Source: Actinoplanes oryzae (GTDB lineage Bacteria > Actinomycetota > Actinomycetes > Mycobacteriales > Micromonosporaceae). From it: a stretch of DNA of 35,225 nt. Where the stretch lies: contig NZ_JAUQWH010000090.1 in the NCBI RefSeq assembly GCF_030757795.1, forward strand, positions 1 through 35,225, given 5' to 3'. Both the position numbers and the translations under genes were made by a program. The first letter of the stretch is position 1. The number at the start of each line of letters is the position of its first letter. The notes beneath the pieces are model-generated. The model was given only the letters and a program-made list of their open reading frames with translations. It made no database searches and was not told where the DNA came from. Below, in pieces: positions 14,753 to 22,916 of the stretch.

Positions 14753-16177
14753 TCACCAGGTGTAGAAGTTCTCCTGGGTCTGGGCGTTGAACACGTCGGT
14801 CCGGAAGAGCTTGGCCGGCAGCGTGCGCCAGTCCTTCAGGTCCAGGACGTCGATGCCCTTGGCGATGTCGTTCGAGTAGATGTAGCCGTTGTACCAGTAG
14901 GCCGACCACGAGCCGCCCGTGACCAGCGAGGTGGCCGAGATCGGGCCACGCTCCCAGTAGGCGATCTCCTTGGGGTTGCTCGAGTCGGTGAAGTCGAAGA
15001 CCGAGATGCCGCCCTGGTACCACGCCTGCACCATGATGTCGCGCCCCGGCACCGGGATCAGCGAGCCGTTGTGGGCGACACAGTTCTCGGTGTCCGCGTT
15101 GGTGCGCGGGATCTTGTAGTAGCTGCGGAACTCCAGCTTGCGGCTGATGCCCGTACCGACGATGTCGTAGATCGCGTCGGCGCCGCGTTCCGGGCCGATC
15201 GTCGGGTTGCAGGTGGCCTGGCCGCCGCCGCCGAGCTCGTCGGTGAAGACGACCTTGGTGCCGTTGTTGTTGAACGTGGCCGAGTGCCAGAAGGCGAAGT
15301 TCACCGTGTCCCGGACCGTCGTGATGATCTTCGGCGCGGTGCGGTCCGAGATGTCGAACAGCACGCCGTCACCCATGCACGCGCCCGCGGCCAGGTTCTT
15401 GGCCGGGTAGGCGGTGATGTCGTGGCAGCCGCTGGTCGCGGTGTGGCCGGTCGAGCCCTCGTAGCCGCCGTCCGGGAAGAGGATCGGGGCCGAGAGCAGG
15501 AGCGCGTTCTGCGGGTTGCGCTTCGGCACCTGGATGATCGAGATCTTGTCGTGCGGCGGCGCACAGTTGATCGTCGTGCCCGACAGGTACGACGAGATGT
15601 AGAGGTAGACGTTCGGGTCGCCGAGCTTGCCGGGGACCAGCGTCTGGGTGTGCGAGCCGCACTCGGTCTTGATCGACTTCACGTACTGCGGGGTCAGCGG
15701 GTCGCTGATGTCAAAGATCTTGATGCCCTCCCAGCGCTCGCCGGGCACGTCGGTGGTCGACGCCGCGTTGCTGCAGGAGTCGTTCGTGCGCTGCGAGTCC
15801 GTGCCGAGGAAGAGCAGGTTGCCGCTGATCGAGATGTCGTTCTGCGAGCCCGGGCAGAGGACCTGCGTGGCGACCGTCGGCGCCTTCGGGTTCGAGACGT
15901 CGTAGACGGCGAAGCCGTTGTAGTTGCCGCCGAACGCGTACTTGCCCTGGAAAGCCCAGTCCGAGTTCGTCGCCGTGAGCAGGGCAGGCTTGTCCAGATG
16001 GGCCACCTGGGTGAGGTTGGCGCTGCTGCGGATCTCGTCGACACCCGGAATTGTGCCCGGGTCCGCGGCCTGTGCCGCGCCTGCGCCCGGTGCCGTCAGC
16101 AGTCCGACGACCACCGCCGCCGTGCTGAGCACAGCGAGGCGCTTGAGCCGCCGCCCTTGTGGGGCAGTGTGCTTCAT
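14753..16177 (-). CDS. Secreted LVIVD-repeat beta-propeller-like protein
   Basis: A 474-aa protein with a signal peptide (residues 1-38, cleavage near AAQAAD) and repeated blades of LVIVD type: GFAVYDVSNPKAP, GIKIFDISDPLTP, GVLFDISDRTAP, GISVFDFTDSSNP and IDVLDLKDW. LVIVD proteins are extracellular or surface beta-propellers of uncertain function. Several cysteines could form disulfides outside the cell. The ATG at 16177 follows a good GGAG site. It is divergent from a DUF305 protein gene; I recall this pairing from other actinobacteria, which suggests a shared task on the cell surface. Confidence 0.9.
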   Translation of the reverse strand: MKHTAPQGRRLKRLAVLSTAAVVVGLLTAPGAGAAQAADPGTIPGVDEIRSSANLTQVAHLDKPALLTATNSDWAFQGKYAFGGNYNGFAVYDVSNPKAPTVATQVLCPGSQNDISISGNLLFLGTDSQRTNDSCSNAASTTDVPGERWEGIKIFDISDPLTPQYVKSIKTECGSHTQTLVPGKLGDPNVYLYISSYLSGTTINCAPPHDKISIIQVPKRNPQNALLLSAPILFPDGGYEGSTGHTATSGCHDITAYPAKNLAAGACMGDGVLFDISDRTAPKIITTVRDTVNFAFWHSATFNNNGTKVVFTDELGGGGQATCNPTIGPERGADAIYDIVGTGISRKLEFRSYYKIPRTNADTENCVAHNGSLIPVPGRDIMVQAWYQGGISVFDFTDSSNPKEIAYWERGPISATSLVTGGSWSAYWYNGYIYSNDIAKGIDVLDLKDWRTLPAKLFRTDVFNAQTQENFYTW

Positions 16178-16292
16178 GGAGCTCCTTCCGATCCACGCAT
16201 CGCTTCACCTACGGTGCGCATTCACCTTGGTCGCTACAGTAGTGGCCGGGCCGCCCCACGGGAACATTTGTTAACACCGATGAAAGGAACCG
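16178..16292. promoter_or_regulatory. Divergent promoter region, LVIVD/DUF305 genes
   Basis: The 115-bp gap contains CTAC-A-GTAG (16234-16242), overlapping a TACAGT -10-like box, and the palindrome TGTTAACA (16269-16276) near the DUF305 gene. AAGGAA lies before the ATG at 16293. The regulator is unknown. Confidence 0.35.
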
Positions 16293-16961
16293 ATGAGCCG
16301 GAAGCGGGCATTGATCGTCGTCGCCGCCCTGGCGGTGCTGGTCGTCGGCGCCATCCTCGTCACACGCCCCGGATCCGAGCGGTCCGCCGCGGCGCCGCGG
16401 CCGAGTGCGAGCGCCACTCCACCACAGCGCGTCGTCCTGCCCGGACGCCCCGGCGACACCGCCAGGATCACCGACTCCGACCAGGTCGAGGCGCCGGACG
16501 GATCGGTCTACAACGGCATCGACACGCTCTTCGTACAGATGATGATCGTCCATCACGGCCAGGCGCTGGCGATGGCCGAGCTAGCCCCGGAGCGGGCGGC
16601 CGACCCGGAGCTGCGGGCCTTCGCCGACCGGATCCGCACCGGCCAGCAGCTGGAGATCGACTACTACCGGACGTGGCTGCGCACCCGGAAGCTCCCGGAG
16701 GATGCGACCGGCCACGACCACACGACGATGGCCGGGATGCAGAGCCCGGCGGCCATGGCCGCGCTGGCCGCCGCGAAGGGCGCCGGCTTCGACCGCATGT
16801 TCGTGACCATGATGACCGCGCACCACGAGGGCGCCCTGCGGATGGGCGACGACGTCGTCAAGGGCGGGGCGGACGAGCAGCTGCGCGAGGTCGCCGGGGA
16901 GATGATCATCGAGCAGGGCATCGAGATCCAGCGGATGGCTCAGCTGACCCCTCGTTCGTGA
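16293..16961 (+). CDS. DUF305 family exported protein
   Basis: A 222-aa protein with an N-terminal signal anchor (residues 5-24), a Pro/Ser/Ala-rich stretch to about 60, and a four-helix DUF305 domain. Two near-symmetric motifs are visible: VQMMIVHHGQALAMA (81-95, His87-His88) and VTMMTAHHEGALRM (171-184, His177-His178). The His/Met pairs fit a ferritin-like bundle, and some DUF305 proteins bind copper. It probably acts outside the membrane. It is divergent from the secreted LVIVD protein gene, with which it may work. Confidence 0.92.
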   Translation: MSRKRALIVVAALAVLVVGAILVTRPGSERSAAAPRPSASATPPQRVVLPGRPGDTARITDSDQVEAPDGSVYNGIDTLFVQMMIVHHGQALAMAELAPERAADPELRAFADRIRTGQQLEIDYYRTWLRTRKLPEDATGHDHTTMAGMQSPAAMAALAAAKGAGFDRMFVTMMTAHHEGALRMGDDVVKGGADEQLREVAGEMIIEQGIEIQRMAQLTPRS

Positions 16962-17016
16962 CGTTGCTTCGATCACGATCGGCTGCCACAAGGTGCGGGC
17001 GGGTGGCGATCCCCGT

Positions 17017-17022
17017 TAGGTT
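17017..17022 (+). promoter_or_regulatory. -10 element of a leaderless gene
   Basis: TAGGTT ends 7 bp before the ATG at 17030, the spacing expected when transcription starts at the start codon. No Shine-Dalgarno sequence is present. It supports the small secreted-protein gene that follows. Confidence 0.45.
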
Positions 17023-17029
17023 GTCCGGT

Positions 17030-17365
17030 ATGGACGTGCGAGGGGTGCTGCGGCGGGTGCGGGTCCCGCTCGTCGCGTCCCTGTTCTTCGCGCTGGCCGG
17101 CGGGCCCGTCGCCGCGCCGGCCGTGCACGCTCCGGCGCTCGTGGTCTCGCAGGCCGCGCACGCGCCGGTGAGCGTGGTCTCGCAGGCCGCGGCCTCCTCG
17201 GTCGTCGCCGTCCCCGCTTCGCCCGCGCCCGCTCTCGTCGTGGCGGAGGACGAGCCCGCCACGGTCTTTCGGTCCCCGGTTCTTCCCCTTTGGGCAAACC
17301 CCCAGCTCAGTGGGCTGGTCGGCGGCTCGGCCGCCGCTCCCCGGGCTCCTCCCGCCCGCGCCTGA
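17030..17365 (+). CDS. Small secreted Ala/Val-rich protein
   Basis: A 111-aa product with a basic start (MDVRGVLRRVRVP), a hydrophobic signal peptide to about residue 33, and an Ala/Val/Pro-rich body with an internal repeat of the VVSQAA type (LVVSQAAHAP, then SVVSQAAASS). The C-terminal third is Gly/Ala/Pro rich. The family is not recognised. Support comes from the leaderless promoter, the signal peptide and GC-skewed third positions. Long open frames are common in such DNA, so it could be spurious. The frame is open far upstream, but that part is antisense to the LVIVD gene. Confidence 0.5.
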   Translation: MDVRGVLRRVRVPLVASLFFALAGGPVAAPAVHAPALVVSQAAHAPVSVVSQAAASSVVAVPASPAPALVVAEDEPATVFRSPVLPLWANPQLSGLVGGSAAAPRAPPARA

Positions 17366-17449
17366 TCGATTCGGCACGCCCCTCGGGTTTGCGATTGCGC
17401 ATCCGGGGTCATCGATTAAGTGCGCCCTCGGTGGAAAAGGACAGGACAC

Positions 17450-18484
17450 ATGGACTTCGGCCTGCAGCTTCTCGGCGACAACAGCGGACGCGTCGCCGTC
17501 ATCTACCTCACGCTGATCGTGCTGGCGGTGATCGCGCTCGGCGGGCTTGCGCTGCCGCGCGGCGTGCGCCGGCCCCGGCAGATCAGCAAGTGGCTGTCCG
17601 ACTCGGCGGCGCAGAAGCGCTCCGAGCTGGAGAGCCGGGCCGCCGAGGCCCAGGAGGTCGCGCGCTTCGCCCAGGAGATCCAGGTCGCGGCCGACGGCGC
17701 CGCCGCCACGGCCGAGCGCCGCCGCGAGGAGTGCCAGGCCGCCCAGGCCGAGGTCGAGCGGGCCTGGCAGGCGTGGCAGGACTCGGACGCCGCCCTCGAG
17801 CGGGCCCGCAAGGCCGCCGCCTACGCCGTCCCCGCCTCCGTGTCGGCGGCGGAGAGCGAGACCGATCGCGAGCAGGCCCTCCGCCGCGCCGTGCAGGCCG
17901 CGCACCGGCGGGGCGACATCTCCGACGAGCAGCTGCTCGACGCGCTGACCCACCGCAACGGCTGGGACCCGTCGCTGCACCCCGTCGAGCAGGAGCTGAT
18001 GCTGGCCCGGGCCACCGTCGAGCACCGCTTCCAGGCGTACCAGTCGGCGCTGGCCGCCGAGGACGCCGCCTGGCAGGCCGCCGACGTCGCCACCGCCGCG
18101 GTCCGCACCCTGCGCAACGAGCTCACGGCCGCCCAGGCCACCGCGGACGCCGCCCGCCAGGCCCTCCCCGAGGCCGCCCGGGCGATCCTCGACGCCGCCG
18201 GCCCGGCCCCGATCGTGGTCACCACCCAGCGCATCGAGATCGCCACGCCCGCCGCGCGCGCGGACGAGCTGTCCGGGATCGGCCTGGGCGCCGCGCCCGC
18301 CACCCCGGCGCAGGCCCGTCCGGTGGTTCCCGCGCAGGTCCGGCCGGCCGCGGCGGGCCTCTATCGGAGCGCCGCCATGGACACCGCCGCCACGATCCGC
18401 ATGACCACCGCCGCAAGCGCCGGGGAGCGCCCGAGCTGGACCCAGCCGACCGGAGCCCGGCCCCGGATCGCCGGCGCCCGCTGA
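17450..18484 (+). CDS. Membrane-anchored coiled-coil protein
   Basis: A 344-aa protein. A short N-terminus is followed by one membrane helix at residues 14-35 (VAVIYLTLIVLAVIALGGLA), then about 180 residues of Ala/Glu/Arg/Gln-rich helix typical of a long coiled coil (to about residue 240), and a Pro/Ala-rich tail. No enzymatic motif is visible. The plan suggests a cytosolic scaffold fixed to the membrane. The ATG at 17450 has AGGACAGGAC upstream. It lies 3 bp before the ATP-grasp gene, so the two are very probably co-transcribed. The family is not recognised. Confidence 0.78.
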   Translation: MDFGLQLLGDNSGRVAVIYLTLIVLAVIALGGLALPRGVRRPRQISKWLSDSAAQKRSELESRAAEAQEVARFAQEIQVAADGAAATAERRREECQAAQAEVERAWQAWQDSDAALERARKAAAYAVPASVSAAESETDREQALRRAVQAAHRRGDISDEQLLDALTHRNGWDPSLHPVEQELMLARATVEHRFQAYQSALAAEDAAWQAADVATAAVRTLRNELTAAQATADAARQALPEAARAILDAAGPAPIVVTTQRIEIATPAARADELSGIGLGAAPATPAQARPVVPAQVRPAAAGLYRSAAMDTAATIRMTTAASAGERPSWTQPTGARPRIAGAR

Positions 18485-18487
18485 CCG

Positions 18488-19378
18488 ATGCGCATCGCCC
18501 TGGTCACGTCGCGCGCGTTCCCGCACCCGTCCTGGCGCGACGACGACACCCCCGTGCTCGCCGCGGAGCTCACCGGCCGCGGCGCCACGGTGGAGTTGCT
18601 GACCTGGGAGGATGACGACCACGTCGGCTGGGCGGCGTATGACACGGTGGTCCTGCAGTCGCCCTGGAGCATGTGGCTGCGCCCGGCCGACTTCACCGCC
18701 TGGCTGCACGCGCGCGAGGCCGACGGCACCCGCCTGCTCAACCCGCCCGACGTGGTGACGCTCGGCTCCGACAAGCGCTACCTGAGCCGCCTCGCCGCCG
18801 CGGGCGTGCCGGTCGTGCCGACGGTGACCTCGCCCACCGTCGATCAGATCCACGAGCTTTTCCGACGTACGGACCCCGCCCGCCCGACGCTCGTCGTCAA
18901 ACCGATCGCGTCCGGCGGCGCCCTCAACACCCGGGAGTACCCGGAGGCCGAGCTGCCCGGGCTCCTCGCCCAGCTCCAGGAGCTCGGCGAGGCGCTGGTC
19001 CAGCCGTACCAGGTCGCCCTCGACACGCACCGGGAGCTGGGCGTGATCGTGCTCGACGGCACGGTGTCGCACGCCGTCACCAAGGCGCCGCTGCTGCGCC
19101 CGGGGCAGCCGATCACCGAACCGCACCCCGACCCGCAGCCGTTCCTCGGCCTGACCGCCCAGCACGACCGGGTGATCCACCAGACGTACGCGGCCATCCG
19201 CCGGCTGCTCGTCAACGAGCCGCTCTCGATCCGCCTCGACTTCGTGCTGGACCCGGCGTCGCCGAGCGGCCTGCTCCTCCTCGAGGCGGAGATGGTGGCG
19301 CCGGTGAAGTTCCTGCCGCTCTTCCCCGCCCAGTGCGCCAACGTGGCCGAGGCGATCCTGGCCCGCGCCGCCGCCTGA
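18488..19378 (+). CDS. ATP-grasp enzyme (RimK/glutathione-synthetase-like)
   Basis: A 296-aa protein with an N-terminal pre-ATP-grasp alpha/beta part (MRIALVTSRAFP, SPWSMWLRP, LLNPPDVVTLGSDKRYL) and an ATP-grasp core: TLVVKPIASGGALNT (Lys and Gly-rich loop), then EALVQPYQ (adenine-binding hinge), RLDFVL and LLLLEAEMVAP (metal-binding Glu residues). Members ligate a carboxylate to an amine, as in the STM4014/DcsG-type group. The substrate is unknown. It is coupled to the coiled-coil gene with a 3-bp gap. Its 3' end is the first copy of a 35-bp tandem repeat that continues past the stop. Confidence 0.85.
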   Translation: MRIALVTSRAFPHPSWRDDDTPVLAAELTGRGATVELLTWEDDDHVGWAAYDTVVLQSPWSMWLRPADFTAWLHAREADGTRLLNPPDVVTLGSDKRYLSRLAAAGVPVVPTVTSPTVDQIHELFRRTDPARPTLVVKPIASGGALNTREYPEAELPGLLAQLQELGEALVQPYQVALDTHRELGVIVLDGTVSHAVTKAPLLRPGQPITEPHPDPQPFLGLTAQHDRVIHQTYAAIRRLLVNEPLSIRLDFVLDPASPSGLLLLEAEMVAPVKFLPLFPAQCANVAEAILARAAA

Positions 19379-19552
19379 CCACCCAGGCAACCATGCCCGG
19401 CGCCGTGACCTGACCGCCCAGGCGATCCTGGCCCGCGCTGTCACCTGACCGCCCAGGCGATCCTGACTCGCGCCGCCTGACTGCCCAGGCGATCTTGGCT
19501 CGCGCCGTCGCGCGACCGCCTGGGCGACCGTGCCCCGCGCCGGCGCGCGACC
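19346..19552. repeat. 35-bp tandem repeat derived from the ATP-grasp gene tail
   Basis: Six adjoining units: 19346-19380 (inside the gene, including its TGA), 19381-19415, 19416-19450, 19451-19482 (32 bp), 19483-19517 and 19518-19552. The core is GCCCAGGCGATCCTGGCC followed by CGCGCCG and CCTGACC. Divergence rises with distance from the gene, and a still weaker copy may follow. No unique spacers lie between units, so it is not a CRISPR array. It looks like repeated tail duplication by slippage. Confidence 0.85.
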
Positions 19553-19596
19553 GGCCCTGCTCCCTGCGCGGCCGTCCGGTCCGGCTGGGCGCGTCG

Positions 19597-19631
19597 GCTG
19601 ATCGGCGAACCCGCTCAATTGGCCGATCAGC
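19597..19631. terminator. Inverted repeat between convergent genes
   Basis: GCTGATCGGC (19597-19606) and GCCGATCAGC (19622-19631) form perfect 10-bp arms around a 15-nt loop between the convergent ATP-grasp and deformylase genes. A terminator role is likely for either strand, although no T-run follows. Confidence 0.6.
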
Positions 19632-19703
19632 GCGCGACAGTCCGAGCGGCTGCCCTTCGCCGTCGCGGCCGCGCCCAGCTCGCCCCGCCCCGGGAGTGCC
19701 GTC

Positions 19704-20243
19704 TCAGTGGGGGCTGACCTTCACGGCCAGGGTGTCGTCCCACCAGGAGGCGTTGCGCAGGGTGGCGAGGAGTCGCTCCTGCTCCTCGGGGGTGCGGCGG
19801 TCGACGAAGAGCACGCCGTCAAGGTGATCCGTCTCATGCTGCATGCACCGCGACAGGATGCCGTCGCCGACCACCTGCACCGGGTCGCCGTGCTGGGTGT
19901 AGCCCTTCGCCAGCACGTTCATCCGGCGCTTGGTGTCCAGATAGATGCCGGGGATCGACAGGCAGCCCTCCGGGCCGTGCTGCTCCTCCTCGTCGGGGAA
20001 CTCGAGCACCGGGTTCACCAGGTGGTCCAGCTGCTTGTCGTTGCCCGGCAGATCCTTGTTGATCGCGAACACCCGCAGGCCGACACCGATCTGCGGCGCG
20101 GCCAGCCCGGCACCGCGCGACTCGGCCAGCGTCTCGTTGAGATCCCGGACCAGCGTCCGCAACTCGGCGTCGAACGAGGTCACGGGCTCGGCGGGGCGCC
20201 GCAGCACCGGGTCGCCGATCAACCGGATCGGGATGACACTCAT
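19704..20243 (-). CDS. def: Peptide deformylase
   Basis: A 179-aa enzyme that removes the N-formyl group from nascent proteins. All three family motifs are present: GAGLAAPQIG (residues 44-53), EGCLS (92-96, metal ligand Cys94) and HETDH (136-140, with both His as ligands and Glu as base). The length is normal. The ATG at 20243 has GGAGGAG upstream. The genome probably has more than one copy, as is common in actinomycetes; no formyltransferase gene (fmt) lies next to it here. The gene is separate from its neighbours and convergent with the repeat region. Confidence 0.97.
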   Translation of the reverse strand: MSVIPIRLIGDPVLRRPAEPVTSFDAELRTLVRDLNETLAESRGAGLAAPQIGVGLRVFAINKDLPGNDKQLDHLVNPVLEFPDEEEQHGPEGCLSIPGIYLDTKRRMNVLAKGYTQHGDPVQVVGDGILSRCMQHETDHLDGVLFVDRRTPEEQERLLATLRNASWWDDTLAVKVSPH

Positions 20244-20324
20244 GAAGGCTCCTCCACTCGTCGAACCGCCTCCGAAGGTATGCCGCCGCGCCCCCGTACG
20301 CCAAAGCTCGGATCCGCCGCCGGC

Positions 20325-21473
20325 TCAGAGGTGGACCCAGGCGCCCGACTCCACCGAGGCGGACATGGCGTCGAGGGCCTCGGCGCTGCGGACCGCGTCG
20401 TCGAGCGTGGTGCCCACCGGCGCCCCGGTCGCGATCGAGGCGAGGAAGTTGTGCGCCTCGATCACCTTCAGGTCGTCGTAGCTCATCGGGTTCGCGGCGC
20501 CGGGCTGGAACGCGGCGAACTGGCCGTGGCCGGGGCCGACGTGCAGCGTACGGGTGGGCTGGTCCTGGTAGTCGGTGCCGGAGCTGACGCTGAGCTCGCC
20601 CATCCGGCGGAAGTCCCAGGCCACCTGGCCGCGCGTACCGTGGATCTCGAAGCCGTAGTTGTTCTGGTCGCCGACCGCGACGCGGCTGGCCTCGAGCACC
20701 ACCCGGGCGCCGGAGGCGAGGCGGAGCTGGGCGCCGACATAGTCCTCGTTCTCGACCGGGCCGGGCTCCCCGGTGCCGCGGGCGTGACCGGCTGTCGCCC
20801 CGGCCGGCCGGGCCCGCTCGGGCACGAAGATCGCCGTGTCGGCCACCAGCGCGGAGATCTCGCCGAGCAGGTGACGGATGAGGTCGACGCCGTGGGCGGC
20901 CAGATCGCCGAGCACCCCGCTGCCGCCGCGCCCGCGCGAATAACGCCAGGTCAAGGCGCCGTCCGGGTGCGCCGCATAGTCACTGAACAGCCGGAAGCGC
21001 GCATGCGTGATCGCCCCGAGCTCACCCGCGGCGACAAGCTCCCGTGCGGTGGCGACTGCCGGGGCGTTGCGATAGTTGAAGCCGACGGTGCCCTGGACGC
21101 CGGACTCGCGTACCGCCGCGGCGACAGCCGACGCATCGGCCGAGGTGAGGCCGACCGGCTTCTCGATCCAGATGTGCTTGCCGGCCCGGGCGAACGCGAC
21201 GCCCATCTCCCGGTGCAGGAAGTTCGGGGCGCCGATGCTGACGGCCTCGACAGCCGGATCGTCGAGCAGGGTGCGCCAGTCGGTGGTCGCGGTGCTGAAG
21301 CCGTACTGTCCGGCGGCCTGCTCGGCACGGCCCGGCACGTCGTCGGCGACCGCGACCAGGCGCGGCCGCCGGGCGAGCTCCGGGAAGTGGTGCGGAACCC
21401 GCAGGTAGGCCTGGGTGTGAACGCGCCCCATCCAGCCGAACCCGGCGACGGCGACTCCCAGCGATGACGTCAT
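20325..21473 (-). CDS. Gfo/Idh/MocA family oxidoreductase
   Basis: A 382-aa enzyme. The N-terminal Rossmann fold starts VAVAGFGWMGRVHTQAYL (GxGxxG-type loop), and the catalytic-site motif EKPVGL follows at about residues 104-109, with the conserved Lys. The C-terminal alpha/beta domain has GVLGDLAAHGVDLIRHLLG, whose Asp/His pair is typical of inositol or sugar dehydrogenases. It probably oxidises a sugar or inositol at C-OH with NAD(P). The substrate is not evident; no transporter or regulator is adjacent. The ATG at 21473 sits in the palindrome ATGACGTCAT. Confidence 0.93.
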   Translation of the reverse strand: MTSSLGVAVAGFGWMGRVHTQAYLRVPHHFPELARRPRLVAVADDVPGRAEQAAGQYGFSTATTDWRTLLDDPAVEAVSIGAPNFLHREMGVAFARAGKHIWIEKPVGLTSADASAVAAAVRESGVQGTVGFNYRNAPAVATARELVAAGELGAITHARFRLFSDYAAHPDGALTWRYSRGRGGSGVLGDLAAHGVDLIRHLLGEISALVADTAIFVPERARPAGATAGHARGTGEPGPVENEDYVGAQLRLASGARVVLEASRVAVGDQNNYGFEIHGTRGQVAWDFRRMGELSVSSGTDYQDQPTRTLHVGPGHGQFAAFQPGAANPMSYDDLKVIEAHNFLASIATGAPVGTTLDDAVRSAEALDAMSASVESGAWVHL

Positions 21474-21521
21474 GCGCCGAGCCTACGAAACGCCCGGCAC
21501 GACCAGCGACGGACCCGCCCA

Positions 21522-21704
21522 ACCAAGATCATCGGCACCCGCGAAGCCGGCCATCGCGTCGTCCTCCCCGGCCGCGACGACTGGGAGAAGCTCTACGGCG
21601 TCTGGCACGAGTACTGGCCGGACGCCGCCACCTACGAGGCCAAGACCGGCCGCAATTTCCCGGTCGCGGTCATCACCGTCCACCGAGAATCAACTAGGCG
21701 CTGA
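21522..21704 (+). pseudogene. 3' remnant of a PPOX/DDN-like flavin-binding protein
   Basis: One frame reads 60 codons ending at TGA 21702-21704 with clear protein character: REAGHRVVLPGRDDWEKLYG, then HEYWPDAATYEAKTGRNFPV and AVITVHRES. No start codon is present in frame back to the Gfo/Idh gene. The Tyr-x3-Thr-x-Arg-x2-Pro-Val ending resembles the C-terminus of deazaflavin-dependent nitroreductase/PPOX-type proteins. I read it as the 3' end of a gene whose 5' part has been lost. The family call is tentative. Confidence 0.5.
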
Positions 21705-21756
21705 GCAAGTCTCCGATACACTGGGACCCGCCGACTCCAGCGCATCGGAGGCTTGC

Positions 21757-22020
21757 ATGCCCGACACCGAACCCCTCACGACCGACCCGCGGGGCATCCG
21801 GTTCCTCACCTACGACACCTACCTGCGCGACACCCCCTACACGGAGGCCGAGAAGGCCTACATCCGCCAGTACGCCGCCGAGCACCGCGACGAGATCATC
21901 GCCCAGGTCCGCGAAAACCTGCGCAAGCTCGACGGCACCCCGGGAAGCGTCGTGTCTCTGCTGACCGGCCTATCCATCGAACGCATCAATGAGCTCGGCG
22001 GCATGCCGGACAGTCATTAG
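21757..22020 (+). CDS. Small hypothetical protein (87 aa)
   Basis: An 87-aa acidic, mostly helical soluble protein (residues about 25-70 rich in Glu, Arg, Tyr and Ala: YTEAEKAYIRQYAAEHRDE), with no known domain recognised. The ATG at 21757 is well supported: GGAGG lies six bases upstream, and TACACT at 21717-21722 is a plausible -10 box. The frame is open farther upstream but passes antisense and remnant DNA. Its neighbours are a gene remnant and a frameshifted gene, so it sits in a decaying or recently changed stretch. Function unknown. Confidence 0.72.
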   Translation: MPDTEPLTTDPRGIRFLTYDTYLRDTPYTEAEKAYIRQYAAEHRDEIIAQVRENLRKLDGTPGSVVSLLTGLSIERINELGGMPDSH

Positions 22021-22068
22021 TCATCTTGCGCTTTGACCAGTCCGAGGGGGCGGCCCTAGCGTTGCTGC

Positions 22069-22916
22069 ATGACTACCCCCTCGGCGGTACGTCCGACACG
22101 CCTGTGCCTGGCAATGCTCGACGTGACTGTTCCAGCAGTCGACATCCCGCTCTCCGATGTGAGTCACGACCTCATCAAAGAGGCGCAAAGACTGCCCGAG
22201 ACCTGCACCGCGGGTGGGGCGGAGCGGATCAGGTCCCTTACCGACCGCCTGTGGTTCAAGGTGAAGACGGGCCGCTGGCGGGGTGCCGCAACGGCTCTGC
22301 CGATGGAGCGTAGTGACCCAGCCGCCCGATGGTGGCTGGATGCAGGCGGCTACCGGCGGACTTCTATGCCGCCCTTGCCGCGACGGCGAAGCGAGAAGCC
22401 AGGACCTCGAGTTCGGTCGCGTCCTCCGATCGCTGGCTACCCACGCAATGGGACTGGGACCGTCTCCACGCGGAGCACACCGTGGCCTGGGAGTTGCAGC
22501 CCAAGCGGGTGATCGGCAGGTTGATCGCACAGTCTCTGCGGGCCGGCCGGCCGCACCACACCGTTTTCCGGCGATTCAGCGTGACGGCGGTCGCGCGAGC
22601 GCAGGGCGGCGAGACCTATCTCGTCATCGGCTTCGACACCGCGGCGGATGCGGGAGTTCTATCGGCCATTCTTCGTGCCGTGCCCGGCGTCGATGAGGAC
22701 GACTGGATGATCGAGCCGGGCCAGGTCCTGGGGATTGAAGCGGCCCCCGCGGAGCACATCTGGTCGACGGCCCTGCCAACCAGCGTGGCGGCCGAGCTGT
22801 TGGCGGCATTCCCGACGAGGGCTAAGCGCGTTCGGCGGCCACCAGGTCTCGCACCGCCGGGGCGACCTCGGCGGCGAAGAGTTCGAGGTCGGCCGGGTTG
22901 TCGCTGGCGAGGATGA
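22069..22916 (+). pseudogene. Frameshifted gene of unknown family
   Basis: The first frame (from ATG 22069) gives 94 codons of convincing sequence (DVSHDLIKEAQRLPETC, RSLTDRLWFKVKTGRWRG, WWLDAGG), then turns to basic nonsense. From about 22356 another frame continues naturally (ADFYAALAATAKREA, WDWDRLHAEHTVAWELQPKR, VIGFDTAADAG). Joining them needs one extra base in the segment around TACCGGCGGAC at 22351-22361, so a 1-bp deletion or sequencing error is likely. The intact protein would be about 280 aa, soluble and of unrecognised family. The second frame runs 95 bp into the convergent LLM gene. Confidence 0.65.

Noticed and set aside
14369..17029. Very long plus-strand open frame leading into the small secreted protein
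   Set aside because: It runs antisense through the LVIVD gene, which has a signal peptide and family repeats; the frame is Arg/Ala-rich without domains. Only the last 111 codons have their own promoter and signal peptide.
19346..19552. CRISPR array
   Set aside because: Units are directly adjoining without spacers, they decay steadily, and no cas genes are near.
16973..19618. Minus-strand open frame of about 880 codons
   Set aside because: Antisense to the coiled-coil and ATP-grasp genes, composition of GC-driven shadow frames, no recognisable domain.
22351..22361. Programmed ribosomal frameshift
   Set aside because: No slippery heptamer and no clear downstream structure; a simple 1-bp loss or read error is more likely.
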